The translations under genes were made by a program, and so were the position numbers. From assembly GCA_964527315.1 (NCBI GenBank), contig CAZGOQ010000074.1, forward strand, positions 1 through 10,964: a DNA stretch of 10,964 bases, written 5' to 3'. Origin of the DNA: HGM13006 sp964527315. Lineage in GTDB: Bacteria > Bacillota > Clostridia > Oscillospirales > Oscillospiraceae. Under the pieces are notes generated by a model, which worked only from the letters and a program-made list of their open reading frames with translations, was not told where the DNA came from and ran no database searches. Below are positions 1-6,534 of this stretch, in pieces. The number at the start of each line of letters is the position of its first letter. Within the stretch, counting starts at the first letter, position 1.

Positions 1-677
1 TCCGGGAATTTGCGGAGTTCGGCTCCGGCTTTAAGATTGCCATGCGGGATCTGGAAATCCGCGGCGCGGGGAATCTTTTGGGCGCGGAACAGTCCGGTCA
101 TATGATCTCCGTGGGCTACGATATGTATTTGCGGCTTTTGGAGGAAGCCGTCCTGGAGCAGAAAGGGGAACCGCCCCGGGAGGAAAAAAACTGCGCTGCG
201 GACCTCAATATATCCGCCAACATTCCGGAAAGCTATGTTTCCTCCGGCCAACAGCGGATGGATCTCTACCGCCGCATTGCCTCCATTCGTGCTGAGATCG
301 ACGCGGACGATGTGCTTGACGAGATGATCGACCGATATGGGGAGCCGCCCAGTGCAGTCACCGCGCTGATCAGTGTGGCGCTGCTTCGATCCCGCGCTTC
401 CGCTCTGGGCTTTTCCGATATTGCGCAAAAGGGAAGCAATTTGATTTTCACATTTCGAAATATTGATTTTTCCGCCATCAGCGGTATCTGCGCCGACCCG
501 GAACTGAAAAAACGTGTCCTGTTCTCCGCCGGAGATACCCCAAGGCTGACCTTCCGTCTGGTCAGCGGTGAGAATCCCCTGCACATTTCGGAAGAATTTG
601 TAAAAAAATACGCCGCTTTTTGTATGCCTGAGGAGAAAAAAGTCGAAAGTGACCTGCCCTTTTCTGAAAATTCATGA
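1..677 (+). CDS. mfd: Transcription-repair coupling factor Mfd, C-terminal part (5' end outside window)
   Basis: This is the last 224 codons of Mfd, the ATP-driven translocase that removes stalled RNA polymerase at DNA lesions and recruits UvrA. The reading frame is open from base 3, so the gene enters from the left edge. The first visible residues (REFAEFGSGFKIAMRDLEIR, then GAGNLLGAEQSGHM) are the conserved end of the RecG-like translocation (TRG) region that follows the second helicase lobe. The stretch from about base 210 (NISANIPESYV, then QQRMDLYRRIA and DRYGEPP) is typical of the C-terminal D7 regulatory domain, which masks the UvrA-binding surface. The frame ends normally at a TGA. 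The conventional full protein is about 1150 residues, so roughly 80% lies outside the window. I see no T-rich terminator right after the stop; a short inverted repeat (681-695) overlaps the next promoter. Identification is firm. Confidence 0.95.
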   Translation, partial: REFAEFGSGFKIAMRDLEIRGAGNLLGAEQSGHMISVGYDMYLRLLEEAVLEQKGEPPREEKNCAADLNISANIPESYVSSGQQRMDLYRRIASIRAEIDADDVLDEMIDRYGEPPSAVTALISVALLRSRASALGFSDIAQKGSNLIFTFRNIDFSAISGICADPELKKRVLFSAGDTPRLTFRLVSGENPLHISEEFVKKYAAFCMPEEKKVESDLPFSENS

Positions 678-684
678 AAAGCAA

Positions 685-713
685 TTGCAAATTGCCAGAA
701 ATCACGATATAAT
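685..713 (+). promoter_or_regulatory. Sigma-A-type promoter for the VanW-domain gene
   Basis: A -35 element TTGCAA (685-690), a 17-base spacer and a perfect -10 TATAAT (708-713) predict transcription from about base 720. The -35 lies inside a short inverted repeat, GCAATT-gca-AATTGC (681-695), which could be an operator or a weak mfd 3' hairpin. The start codon served is 215 bases downstream, leaving a long untranslated leader. Confidence 0.65.
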
Positions 714-719
714 ATCCAC

Positions 720-934
720 AGAGCGGATATATATCGCGCATACAGGCGCTTTGCGTTTGTGCATAGAACGATTTGATCCGTTGTGCCGCCGGAAACGGTA
801 TATGGCATGATAACATAACCGCAAGCAGCTATGTTATCGAAATGACCAATCTGTAATCTGTCCGACGGGATCACCGTCCGGCTTACAGGAAAGACTATGA
901 CAGACAGGATTCTGTCTCAAGTAAGGTGGAGATT
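720..934 (+). promoter_or_regulatory. Long hairpin-rich 5' leader of the VanW-domain gene
   Basis: The stretch between the predicted transcription start and the start codon encodes no plausible protein but contains several inverted repeats. The clearest are GATAACATA (809-817) with TATGTTATC (830-838), a perfect 9-bp stem; CTGTAA (851-856) with TTACAG (883-888), enclosing CCGACGG (862-868) paired with CCGTCCGG (874-881) through one bulged C; and AGACAG (902-907) with CTGTCT (912-917), just before the ribosome binding site. GATATATATC (725-734) is a 10-base palindrome near the transcript start. I do not recognise a known riboswitch class, and there is no T-run after the last hairpin, so control of translation initiation or mRNA stability is likelier than termination. 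Function is inferred only. Confidence 0.4.
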
Positions 935-2992
935 ATGATTAGCCAGGAAAACAACAAGACACCCAAAGCTTCTGACCGGAAGCCTTCTTCTAATAATCAG
1001 CCGCGCTCTGCATCCGGCGCTCAGCACAGCAGTGTTCCAAGAGCCGCCGGCACCGCCGGCACTCAGCGTACCGCCGGCACTCAGCGCACCGCCGGCACTC
1101 AGCGCACTGCCAGCGGTCAGCGGCCCGCCCAGCGTTCTGCAAATGGCCAAAGCTCCGTTGGACAGCGGCCCGTCAATGGACAGCAGCGCCGTCCTGCCAA
1201 TGGGCAGAGACCTGCAGCACAGCGGCCTGTACCTCGTAAGAAAAAACGCGGTGTCAGCCCGGTGCTTGTTGTGCTGATCGTAGCGCTGGTGATCGCTATT
1301 GCGGTATTTGCCGGTATTGGCGTCTATGCAATGCGTTATGTTAACTATGATAAGATCCTGCCCAACGTCTATGTGGCGGGCATTGATGTGGGCGGTATGA
1401 CACAGGAGGAAGCAAAAGCCGCCATTGAAGCCGCTCAATCCAATGTGGAGACGCAGAGCGTCAATGTCAATCTGCCGGATCAGGTTCTGACCTTTACCCT
1501 GGAGCAGGATACTGTTCTGATGGACGTAGATCAGGCGGTGGCCGCAGCCTACAGTTATGGCCGCAACAGTTCCAATCCCTTTGCCATTGCCCGCGCCATC
1601 AAGGCGGCGCAGCGTACCCGGAATGACATCGATATTTCCACTGCCGTACAGGTCGATACCTCCTACATCCGCACGCTGATCGACGATACCGCCAAAACCA
1701 TTGTCTCCGATCTGAAGGAATCCCAGATCGTAAACGACGAACGCACAATTACCGTTACCATCGGTAATCCCGGAAAGACGCTGGATGCGGATGCGCTCTA
1801 TGAACTGGTATCCAATGCGTTTACTTCCGGGAATTACAGCGATATCGACTTCGACTATACCATGACCTATCCTGCAACCGTCATGCTGGATGATCTCTAT
1901 GAGGAAATGACCACTGAGCCGGAAAACGCAGCCTATGATCCGGATACTGACACAATCTCTGAAGGCGTTGTAGGCTATACCCCAAATGTTGATTTGGACG
2001 AAGCCAACCAGCAGTTGGCAATGGCGTCTCCCGGCGATGTTCTGACTTTCACCTTTGAGGAAACAGAGCCGGAAATCACCAAGGAGTACCTTTCCTCTGT
2101 GCTGTTCCGCGATACGCTCTATTCCTATGGCTCTGTCTATGCAAACAATCCCGGACGTACCACCAATCTGAAGCTGGCTTGTCAGGCCATTGACGGAACT
2201 GTGCTCCAGCCAGGAGAGATCTTCTCCTTTAACGATGTTGTCGGCGAGCGTACCGCTGAGAAGGGTTATCAGGAAGCTGTGGTCTATGTTTCCGGCGACT
2301 CCGTTCCCGCTTTGGGCGGCGGCGTATGCCAGGTTGCTTCTACCATTTACTACTGCGCCATGTACGCCGACCTGGAGATCGTCCATAGAGAACCCCATAT
2401 GTACTTTGTTACCTATGTGCCTGGCGGTTTGGACGCCACTATTTACTGGGGCCAGACAGATTTCCAGTTTAAGAACAGCACGGATTATCCCATTCGGATC
2501 GAAGCAGGCCTCTCCGGCGGTAAGTGTAACATCAAGCTGGTGGGAACCGATGTCAACAATTATACGGTGGAGATCGACAGCAACCGGATCTCCTCTACCC
2601 CCTATAGCACCATTACCAAAGAGGGCGTTGGTGAAAACCAGAGCGGTTATACCGGTTATGTTTACGAGATCGTCCGTCGTGTCTATGACAGCAGCGGAAA
2701 TCTCGTCCGCACGGACAGCACTGCGGATCTGGACGCTATGGGCGGTCTGGGTACCAGCCGCTACAACAAGCGGGATCAAATCACTTATGTCGGAACTCCT
2801 GTAACAACTGCGCCGTCTCAGGAGCCGTCCACTTCCCCATCGACCTCTCCTTCTACGGAACCGACTCCTTCTACACTGCCATCTACGGCGCCGTCTACAG
2901 AGCCTATTCCATCGGTCTCGGCCGCACCGCCGGTGGTATCCACCGAACCGATTCCTGTCGTTCCGGTCGATCCTCTCCCGGACGCAGAATAA
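935..2992 (+). CDS. VanW domain-containing membrane-anchored protein, with YoaR-like peptidoglycan-binding region
   Basis: The predicted product has 685 residues. The ATG at 935 is preferred because AAGGTGG (923-929) sits five bases ahead; an in-frame GTG at 926 lies inside that ribosome binding site. In order: a cytoplasmic low-complexity region rich in Q, R, A, G and P (residues about 1-105) containing four six-residue repeats (TAGTQR-type); a basic cluster KKKR (102-105); one membrane helix (about 109-131); an extracellular region starting NVYVAGIDVGGMTQEEA, typical of the peptidoglycan-binding-like domain of YoaR relatives; a VanW domain (about 403-535) with NNPGRTTNL, PGEIFSFN and GGGVCQVAST (Cys465); and a Ser/Thr/Pro-rich tail (about 620-685). 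VanW proteins occur in some vancomycin-resistance clusters, but the biochemical role of the family is unknown; this solitary copy is more likely a general cell-envelope protein. It forms its own unit between a promoter and a strong terminator. Family assignment is firm; function is not. Confidence 0.9.
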   Translation: MISQENNKTPKASDRKPSSNNQPRSASGAQHSSVPRAAGTAGTQRTAGTQRTAGTQRTASGQRPAQRSANGQSSVGQRPVNGQQRRPANGQRPAAQRPVPRKKKRGVSPVLVVLIVALVIAIAVFAGIGVYAMRYVNYDKILPNVYVAGIDVGGMTQEEAKAAIEAAQSNVETQSVNVNLPDQVLTFTLEQDTVLMDVDQAVAAAYSYGRNSSNPFAIARAIKAAQRTRNDIDISTAVQVDTSYIRTLIDDTAKTIVSDLKESQIVNDERTITVTIGNPGKTLDADALYELVSNAFTSGNYSDIDFDYTMTYPATVMLDDLYEEMTTEPENAAYDPDTDTISEGVVGYTPNVDLDEANQQLAMASPGDVLTFTFEETEPEITKEYLSSVLFRDTLYSYGSVYANNPGRTTNLKLACQAIDGTVLQPGEIFSFNDVVGERTAEKGYQEAVVYVSGDSVPALGGGVCQVASTIYYCAMYADLEIVHREPHMYFVTYVPGGLDATIYWGQTDFQFKNSTDYPIRIEAGLSGGKCNIKLVGTDVNNYTVEIDSNRISSTPYSTITKEGVGENQSGYTGYVYEIVRRVYDSSGNLVRTDSTADLDAMGGLGTSRYNKRDQITYVGTPVTTAPSQEPSTSPSTSPSTEPTPSTLPSTAPSTEPIPSVSAAPPVVSTEPIPVVPVDPLPDAE
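1052..1123 (+). repeat. In-frame 18-bp tandem repeat, four units
   Basis: Three near-identical copies of ACCGCCGGCACTCAGCGY (1052-1069, 1070-1087, 1088-1105) are followed by a degenerate fourth (1106-1123). The unit is a multiple of three and in register with the VanW-gene frame, encoding TAGTQR, TAGTQR, TAGTQR and TASGQR. Units 2 and 3 are identical and unit 1 differs only at its last base, which fits recent slippage. Changes in copy number would lengthen or shorten the disordered cytoplasmic tail without shifting the frame. Confidence 0.9.
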
Positions 2993-2997
2993 CCGTC

Positions 2998-3025
2998 AAA
3001 AGCTCCCCCGGCTGGGGGAGCTTTT
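2998..3025 (+). terminator. Rho-independent terminator after the VanW-domain gene
   Basis: AAAAGCTCCCCC (2998-3009) pairs perfectly with GGGGGAGCTTTT (3014-3025) around a four-base loop, a 12-bp stem starting six bases after the stop codon. The A- and T-rich stem ends make it usable on either strand. Confidence 0.9.
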
Positions 3026-3027
3026 CC

Positions 3028-3055
3028 TTGAAGAACCTGTATATTCCGTTATAAT
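3028..3055 (+). promoter_or_regulatory. Promoter for the small membrane-protein gene
   Basis: TTGAAG (3028-3033), a 16-base spacer and a perfect TATAAT (3050-3055) lie immediately after the preceding terminator. Transcription would start near 3062, giving a leader of roughly 28 bases that is mostly ribosome binding site. Confidence 0.6.
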
Positions 3056-3089
3056 ACAAAAAGATCCATAAAATGGGGGGGAGGCTGCA

Positions 3090-3614
3090 ATGTTTCAAAA
3101 ACGTCGCCATGCCAGACTGGAACGGCTCCGGCAGGAACTGCAATATTCCGGAAAATATTATCAATTTTCCGGCAACGAAAAAAAGCGGAAACAACTGCTG
3201 ATCGCCCTTTGGATCGACTCCCTTGCCGCTTTTTTTTCAGTTTTGGCCGGTGGCTGCATCCCGACGCCGGGACTCAGCGGTAGCTTCTATCTGCTGATTC
3301 CCTATGTGGCTGCACTGATTTCCGGCGGCGCCGTACTGTGGGCTGTCGCTCAACTCAGCCTGAGCGGCAATCCTCTCCGGGCATATGCCCATCTCCTTGC
3401 AACAACACGACTTCCCCGCCGGGCGCTGGCAATGTCGATCAGCACGCTTTTGTGTCTGCTTGGCCAAATCCTCTATCTCTGCCTGCATGGAAGTCAGGGA
3501 CACAGCCTGTCTGCTGTGCTGTTTATGGTGTTTCAGGTTTTTGCCGCTCTGGCAGCATTTGATCTGCGCCACCGTATTTCCCGCGAAACCTGGGCCGAAT
3601 GCCCGGATGGTTGA
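3090..3614 (+). CDS. Four-helix integral membrane protein of unknown function
   Basis: I do not recognise this family. The 174-residue product begins at an ATG preceded by a strong GGAGG (3080-3084) five bases away, within a run of G. The first 34 residues are very basic (QKRRHARLERLRQ, later EKKRK), followed by four predicted membrane helices at about residues 35-56, 65-89, 111-132 and 140-158, and a short polar C-terminus. Basic residues cluster in the N-terminus, in the TM2-TM3 loop (RLPRRA) and after TM4 (RHR), which by the positive-inside rule puts both termini and the middle loop in the cytoplasm. There is no signal peptide cleavage site and no recognisable catalytic motif. The gene has its own promoter and ends in a terminator. 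It could be a small accessory membrane protein; nothing more specific can be supported. Confidence 0.75.
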   Translation: MFQKRRHARLERLRQELQYSGKYYQFSGNEKKRKQLLIALWIDSLAAFFSVLAGGCIPTPGLSGSFYLLIPYVAALISGGAVLWAVAQLSLSGNPLRAYAHLLATTRLPRRALAMSISTLLCLLGQILYLCLHGSQGHSLSAVLFMVFQVFAALAAFDLRHRISRETWAECPDG

Positions 3615-3619
3615 TAGAA

Positions 3620-3676
3620 AAACTGCCCCAAAGCGGCCCGAATCTTCGGATCCTGCTCCGGGGCAGTTTCTTTTTT
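3620..3676. terminator. Bidirectional terminator between convergent genes
   Basis: AAACTGCCCC (3620-3629) pairs with GGGGCAGTTT (3660-3669), followed on the + strand by C and six T (3671-3676). On the - strand the same stem is followed by a T-rich tract, so it can also end the gene stopping at 3675. The 30-base interior may hold a small second stem (CCGA with TCGG). The T-run overlaps the stop codon of the minus-strand gene. Confidence 0.8.
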
Positions 3677-4565
3677 ATCGCTTGCCGTAAAACAGCCAGG
3701 GCGCAGGCTCCTGCTCCATACCGCCCTTGGCGCTGAGCCGGGAGACGCCGATCTGCACCAACTCCTGAATCTTCAATCCCTGCCGGGAGAAAACAGAGGG
3801 CATCTCAGTAAGCTGCGCAAAGTCCAGCGTATAGACAAAAATCCGCATTTCCGGATTTCGCGCCATCAAAAAGGCTATCTCCGACTCTGTATGTTCCGAA
3901 GCCACCAAAAACGCCGTTGTCGGAACCGGTAGCCGCTCCGCCTCCTTGACGCTGCTGAGCACTGTGACATTGTTCAAACCGAAATTTTTGGCGTTTTCCT
4001 CCATGGTTGCCCGATCCGATGCGTCATGCTCCACTGCAATCAGGATCCCTTCTGCCGCCACCAGTGCCGCTTCAATGGCAATACTGGCCGCGCCAACAGT
4101 CAGGATCGTGTCCCGCAGTTCCGTTTGCAGCTTGGACATGATCACCGCCCGGATCTCACTGCCCACATAGCGGATAGAGCCGCTGCAAAAGCGCTGATTT
4201 TCCAGACCAATCTGATAAGTACTCCGGTAATTTTCGTTGATAATCAGCATAGCTGCCGGAGCGTTGATCCCACGATCGATCATATCCTGAAGCTTATTCA
4301 TCTTGATCGGTCCTACGGGTTCACTGCCCTCATTATAGAGGATGCTGCAGTCTCCCAGTCCTGCGTTCCACATATCATAGAAAATGTCCGGGTGCCCGGC
4401 ATCAGTCAAAACCATGACCTGGCGGGTCGACTGAACGGCGGGAATCAGGTTTTTATTGTGTCTGGTAATGTCCAGGATCAGCAGCGTTGCCAGATCCAAT
4501 TCGTCGTATTCGGAAAAATAACTGAGCCAGCTGAGAATTGCCGCATTTCCAAAGTCAGGTTTCAT
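3675..4565 (-). CDS. Divergent, N-terminally truncated CbiE/CbiT (CobL)-like protein, probable pseudoenzyme
   Basis: The 296-residue product reads as a diverged relative of bifunctional precorrin-6Y/cobalt-precorrin methyltransferase (CobL; CbiE plus CbiT), normally about 400 residues. Residues about 1-110 resemble the second half of CbiE: NLIPAVQSTRQVMVLTD and HPDIFYDMWNAGLGD match the region around the usual HGR and LTD...SP segments. The first half of CbiE, with its SAM-binding GxGPG start, is absent. Residues about 130-296 resemble CbiT: RYVGSEIRAVIMSKL (for MTKxEVRA), TVGAASIAIEAAL (156-168, for DIGAGTGSVSIEAAL), AVEHDASDRATMEENA, NFGLNNVTVL and SRLSAKGGM. The SAM glycine motif has lost its Asp and two glycines, and the later GGSGG-like loop reads ASEHTES. 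Catalysis is therefore doubtful. The start is well supported by GGAGAGG (4573-4579 on +) seven bases upstream and its own promoter, so the short N-terminus is not an annotation error. No other cobalamin gene is in view. The family call is by eye. Confidence 0.6.
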   Translation of the reverse strand: MKPDFGNAAILSWLSYFSEYDELDLATLLILDITRHNKNLIPAVQSTRQVMVLTDAGHPDIFYDMWNAGLGDCSILYNEGSEPVGPIKMNKLQDMIDRGINAPAAMLIINENYRSTYQIGLENQRFCSGSIRYVGSEIRAVIMSKLQTELRDTILTVGAASIAIEAALVAAEGILIAVEHDASDRATMEENAKNFGLNNVTVLSSVKEAERLPVPTTAFLVASEHTESEIAFLMARNPEMRIFVYTLDFAQLTEMPSVFSRQGLKIQELVQIGVSRLSAKGGMEQEPAPWLFYGKR

Positions 4566-4594
4566 AAAAAATCCTCTCCGTTCTCTTTCACAAA

Positions 4595-4610
4595 GCTGTA
4601 AATATACAGC
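4595..4610. promoter_or_regulatory. Short palindrome in the CbiE/CbiT-like gene leader
   Basis: GCTGTA (4595-4600) and TACAGC (4605-4610) are perfect inverted repeats around AATA. The element lies between the predicted transcription start (about 4640) and the ribosome binding site of the minus-strand gene. It could be an operator half-site pair or a weak RNA hairpin; nothing identifies a regulator. Confidence 0.25.
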
Positions 4611-4646
4611 ATCGCCGCAGACTGCTCCGCCTTTTATCTGGTAGAT

Positions 4647-4674
4647 ATTATAGCACGGTCTTTCTGAAATGCAA
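4647..4674 (-). promoter_or_regulatory. Promoter of the CbiE/CbiT-like gene
   Basis: Read on the minus strand: TTGCAT (4669-4674), a 16-base spacer and a perfect TATAAT (4647-4652), giving transcription from about 4640 and a leader near 75 bases. It lies between pyrC and this gene, so the gene can be expressed independently, although no terminator separates it from pyrC. Confidence 0.6.
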
Positions 4675-4703
4675 TGTTTTTGATGTGTTTCCGCGATCTT
4701 CCT

Positions 4704-5978
4704 TTACAATTCTGAATAGGTGACCACGCCGCCGCAGATGGTACACTTGACCTTTCCTGTCAAAGTCTCGCCTCCGAATATCGTGTTGTGGGCTTTGGAA
4801 TGGAACTTCTGTGGGTCAACCATCCATGTTTCCTCCGCATCGAATACGCAGAGATCCGCAAAATTTCCCTCCTGAATCACGCCGCCCGCAATACCCAATA
4901 TCTTCGCCGGAACAGCAGACATTTTGCAAATCAAATCCGGCAGACTGAGATATCCCGGCTGCACCAGATAGGTGATGCAGGCGGCCAGAGACGTCTCCAA
5001 TCCCACCATGCCGCTGGGCGCGTCTGGAAGGGGCCGGGATTTTTCTTCATCGCTGTGGGGCGCGTGGTCGGTGACGATGCAGTCCAGCGTACCATCAAGA
5101 ACCGCTTCCAAAATCGCCTGCCGATCCGTTTCCGTCCGAAGGGGCGGATTAACCCGGGCCATGGTTCCCTTTTTTAAAATCTCCTGCTCTGTGAAAATAA
5201 AATACTGGGGACAGGTCTCCGCCGTCACGGAAACGCCGTTTGCTTTGGCCTGTCGAATCAGCTGTACGCTGCCGACGGTGGATACATGGGCAATATGGAC
5301 ATGACCGCCGGTTTCCGCCGCAAGCATCAGATCCCGGGCCACCATCAAATCTTCTGCAATGGCAGGGCGGCCAGGCAATCCAAGTTTTCTGGAGATCTCA
5401 CCCTCATTGACTGCGTAATTCTGAACCATTTCTCCATCCTCACAGTGGGAAATTACAACTTTTCCCAGAGATTTGGCGGCAATCAGCGCATCGCGCATTC
5501 GCTTCGCGGAGGAGACGGGAACGCCGTCATCGGAAAATGCCGCCGCGCCTGCCCGGACCAGCGCCGGAAAGTCCGACAACGTCTCGCCCTTCTGGCCTAC
5601 CGTCACCGCCCCGATGGGCAGTACCCGGCACGCAGCATTTTCCGCTCTTTCCAGCACATAGGATATCTGTTCTGGCGTATCCAATACCGGCTTTGTGTTG
5701 GGCATACAGGCCACGGTGGTAAAGCCGCCTGCCGCTGCCGCCGCGCTGCCGGTCAGAATATCTTCTTTGTAGGTCAAGCCCGGGTCCCGGAAATGCACGT
5801 GCATATCCACCAGTCCCGGGGCAATCATTTTACCGGCGCAGTCCACGACCCGCCGTCCATCCGGAATGATATCCGCCGCAACTTTTTGAATCGTTCCATG
5901 TTCAATTAAAATATCCTTTTTTGCAAGAGTTTTCCGCATTGTGTCAATGAGGGAGCCATTTTTTAAAATCAGTGCCAT
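4704..5978 (-). CDS. pyrC: Dihydroorotase, class I zinc enzyme
   Basis: This enzyme closes N-carbamoyl-L-aspartate to L-dihydroorotate, the third step of de novo pyrimidine synthesis, in the cytosol. The product is 424 residues from the ATG at 5978 (MALILKNG), a normal length. Class I amidohydrolase metal and catalytic residues are all present: DMHVHFRDPG with His60 and His62, Asp151 in FSDDGVPV, His178 in HCED, His231 in HIAHVS and Asp304 in TDHAPH; the TAETCPQYF and ARVNPPLR segments are also intact. An in-frame extension to 6065 is rejected because it lacks conservation and would overlap the divergent gene. An AAGGAAG ribosome site lies ten bases before the chosen ATG. No other pyr gene and no PyrR-type attenuator is visible nearby. 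The 3' end runs toward the CbiE/CbiT-like gene without an obvious terminator, so some read-through is possible. Identification is firm. Confidence 0.96.
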   Translation of the reverse strand: MALILKNGSLIDTMRKTLAKKDILIEHGTIQKVAADIIPDGRRVVDCAGKMIAPGLVDMHVHFRDPGLTYKEDILTGSAAAAAGGFTTVACMPNTKPVLDTPEQISYVLERAENAACRVLPIGAVTVGQKGETLSDFPALVRAGAAAFSDDGVPVSSAKRMRDALIAAKSLGKVVISHCEDGEMVQNYAVNEGEISRKLGLPGRPAIAEDLMVARDLMLAAETGGHVHIAHVSTVGSVQLIRQAKANGVSVTAETCPQYFIFTEQEILKKGTMARVNPPLRTETDRQAILEAVLDGTLDCIVTDHAPHSDEEKSRPLPDAPSGMVGLETSLAACITYLVQPGYLSLPDLICKMSAVPAKILGIAGGVIQEGNFADLCVFDAEETWMVDPQKFHSKAHNTIFGGETLTGKVKCTICGGVVTYSEL

Positions 5979-6049
5979 AACCTTCAAACTTCCTTTCGGG
6001 ATAGTTTTTTCGCGTTTGGGGAAAATGAAATGCGAGGGGAGTGAGTCGA

Positions 6050-6223
6050 ATGCAGGTGAAAACATTTTTTATGGCCATGGGTCTGGGCGCCGCAGCCGGT
6101 ACCGCTGTCGGTATGATGCTGCCGAAAAACAGGGAAATGCAGCAGAAAGGCAAGCAGGCGGCCCACGCTGCCGCTGAAAAGATCACCGATGTGATCGACG
6201 CGGCGGAGCGGAAAATGTGCTGA
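6050..6223 (+). CDS. Small YtxH-like single-pass membrane protein
   Basis: The 57-residue product has a glycine/alanine-rich hydrophobic helix near the start (about residues 5-24, FFMAMGLGAAAGTAVGMML) followed by an amphipathic, charged, alanine-rich segment (about 28-57). That layout is characteristic of YtxH-like general-stress proteins, whose molecular role is unknown. The ATG at 6050 is chosen over an in-frame GTG at 6041 because AGGGGAG (6035-6041) is then eight bases away; the GTG overlaps this site. It is transcribed divergently from pyrC, with only 71 bases between the two start codons. A GC-rich hairpin follows the stop. The family call rests on composition and layout, not on strong sequence motifs. 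Confidence 0.7.
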   Translation: MQVKTFFMAMGLGAAAGTAVGMMLPKNREMQQKGKQAAHAAAEKITDVIDAAERKMC

Positions 6224-6236
6224 CAGGCAAACCCGG

Positions 6237-6270
6237 GGGAGCAGAGGCAGAGGCAGCTGCCGCTGCTCCC
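6237..6270 (+). terminator. GC-rich hairpin after the YtxH-like gene, probable terminator
   Basis: GGGAGCAG (6237-6244) pairs with CTGCTCCC (6263-6270), and GGCAG (6246-6250) pairs with CTGCC (6257-6261), with one A.G mismatch between and a six-base loop. It starts 13 bases after the stop codon. The T-run is weak (TTAGTAT), so termination may be inefficient. Confidence 0.5.
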
Positions 6271-6525
6271 TTAGTATACCATGATGATGTGAAATTTGCC
6301 ATTCAAATATCTCTCAAGAGCATTTTCTGCGTTTTTCCGAAAAAATACTTCTTCGCTTCTTCCGCCTGCATCAAAGTATCATTCTTTCTCTGAATCATAA
6401 TGTTATGTTGCTCCGATAGATGGGGTTGAGAGTCCGACGGCAAGCTGCCGTAGAAATCATAGACTGTAGACAAAGTAGCCAATTTACCGGAATAAGGTGC
6501 ATAGGGTACATATTCTTTTTAGAGA

Positions 6526-6534
6526 TGTTATACT
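6526..6534 (+). promoter_or_regulatory. Extended -10 promoter for the thioredoxin reductase-like gene
   Basis: TGTTATACT carries the TG of an extended -10 plus a five-of-six -10 hexamer (6529-6534). The -35 region is poor (GGTACA at 6505-6510). Transcription would begin near 6541, giving a leader of about 50 bases. Confidence 0.4.

Noticed and set aside
266..874. 202-codon minus-strand frame opposite the end of mfd
   Set aside because: Antisense to a certain gene and running into its neighbour's leader; no ribosome site or motif.
1052..1123. CRISPR-like repeat array
   Set aside because: The units are directly adjacent with no spacers and are in-frame coding repeats.
917..2779. 620-codon open frame on the minus strand opposite the VanW-domain gene
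   Set aside because: It lies entirely antisense to a gene with clear domains, promoter, ribosome site and terminator. Its product is low-complexity with no recognisable motif, as expected of a codon-bias shadow.
935..2992. Vancomycin-resistance interpretation of the VanW-domain gene
   Set aside because: No vanHAX, vanRS or other resistance genes are in view, and solitary VanW-domain proteins are common in Clostridia, so resistance cannot be claimed.
5979..6065. 29-residue N-terminal extension of dihydroorotase
   Set aside because: Not conserved in the family and overlapping the divergent YtxH-like gene; with the start at 5978 the catalytic residues fall at the B. subtilis positions.
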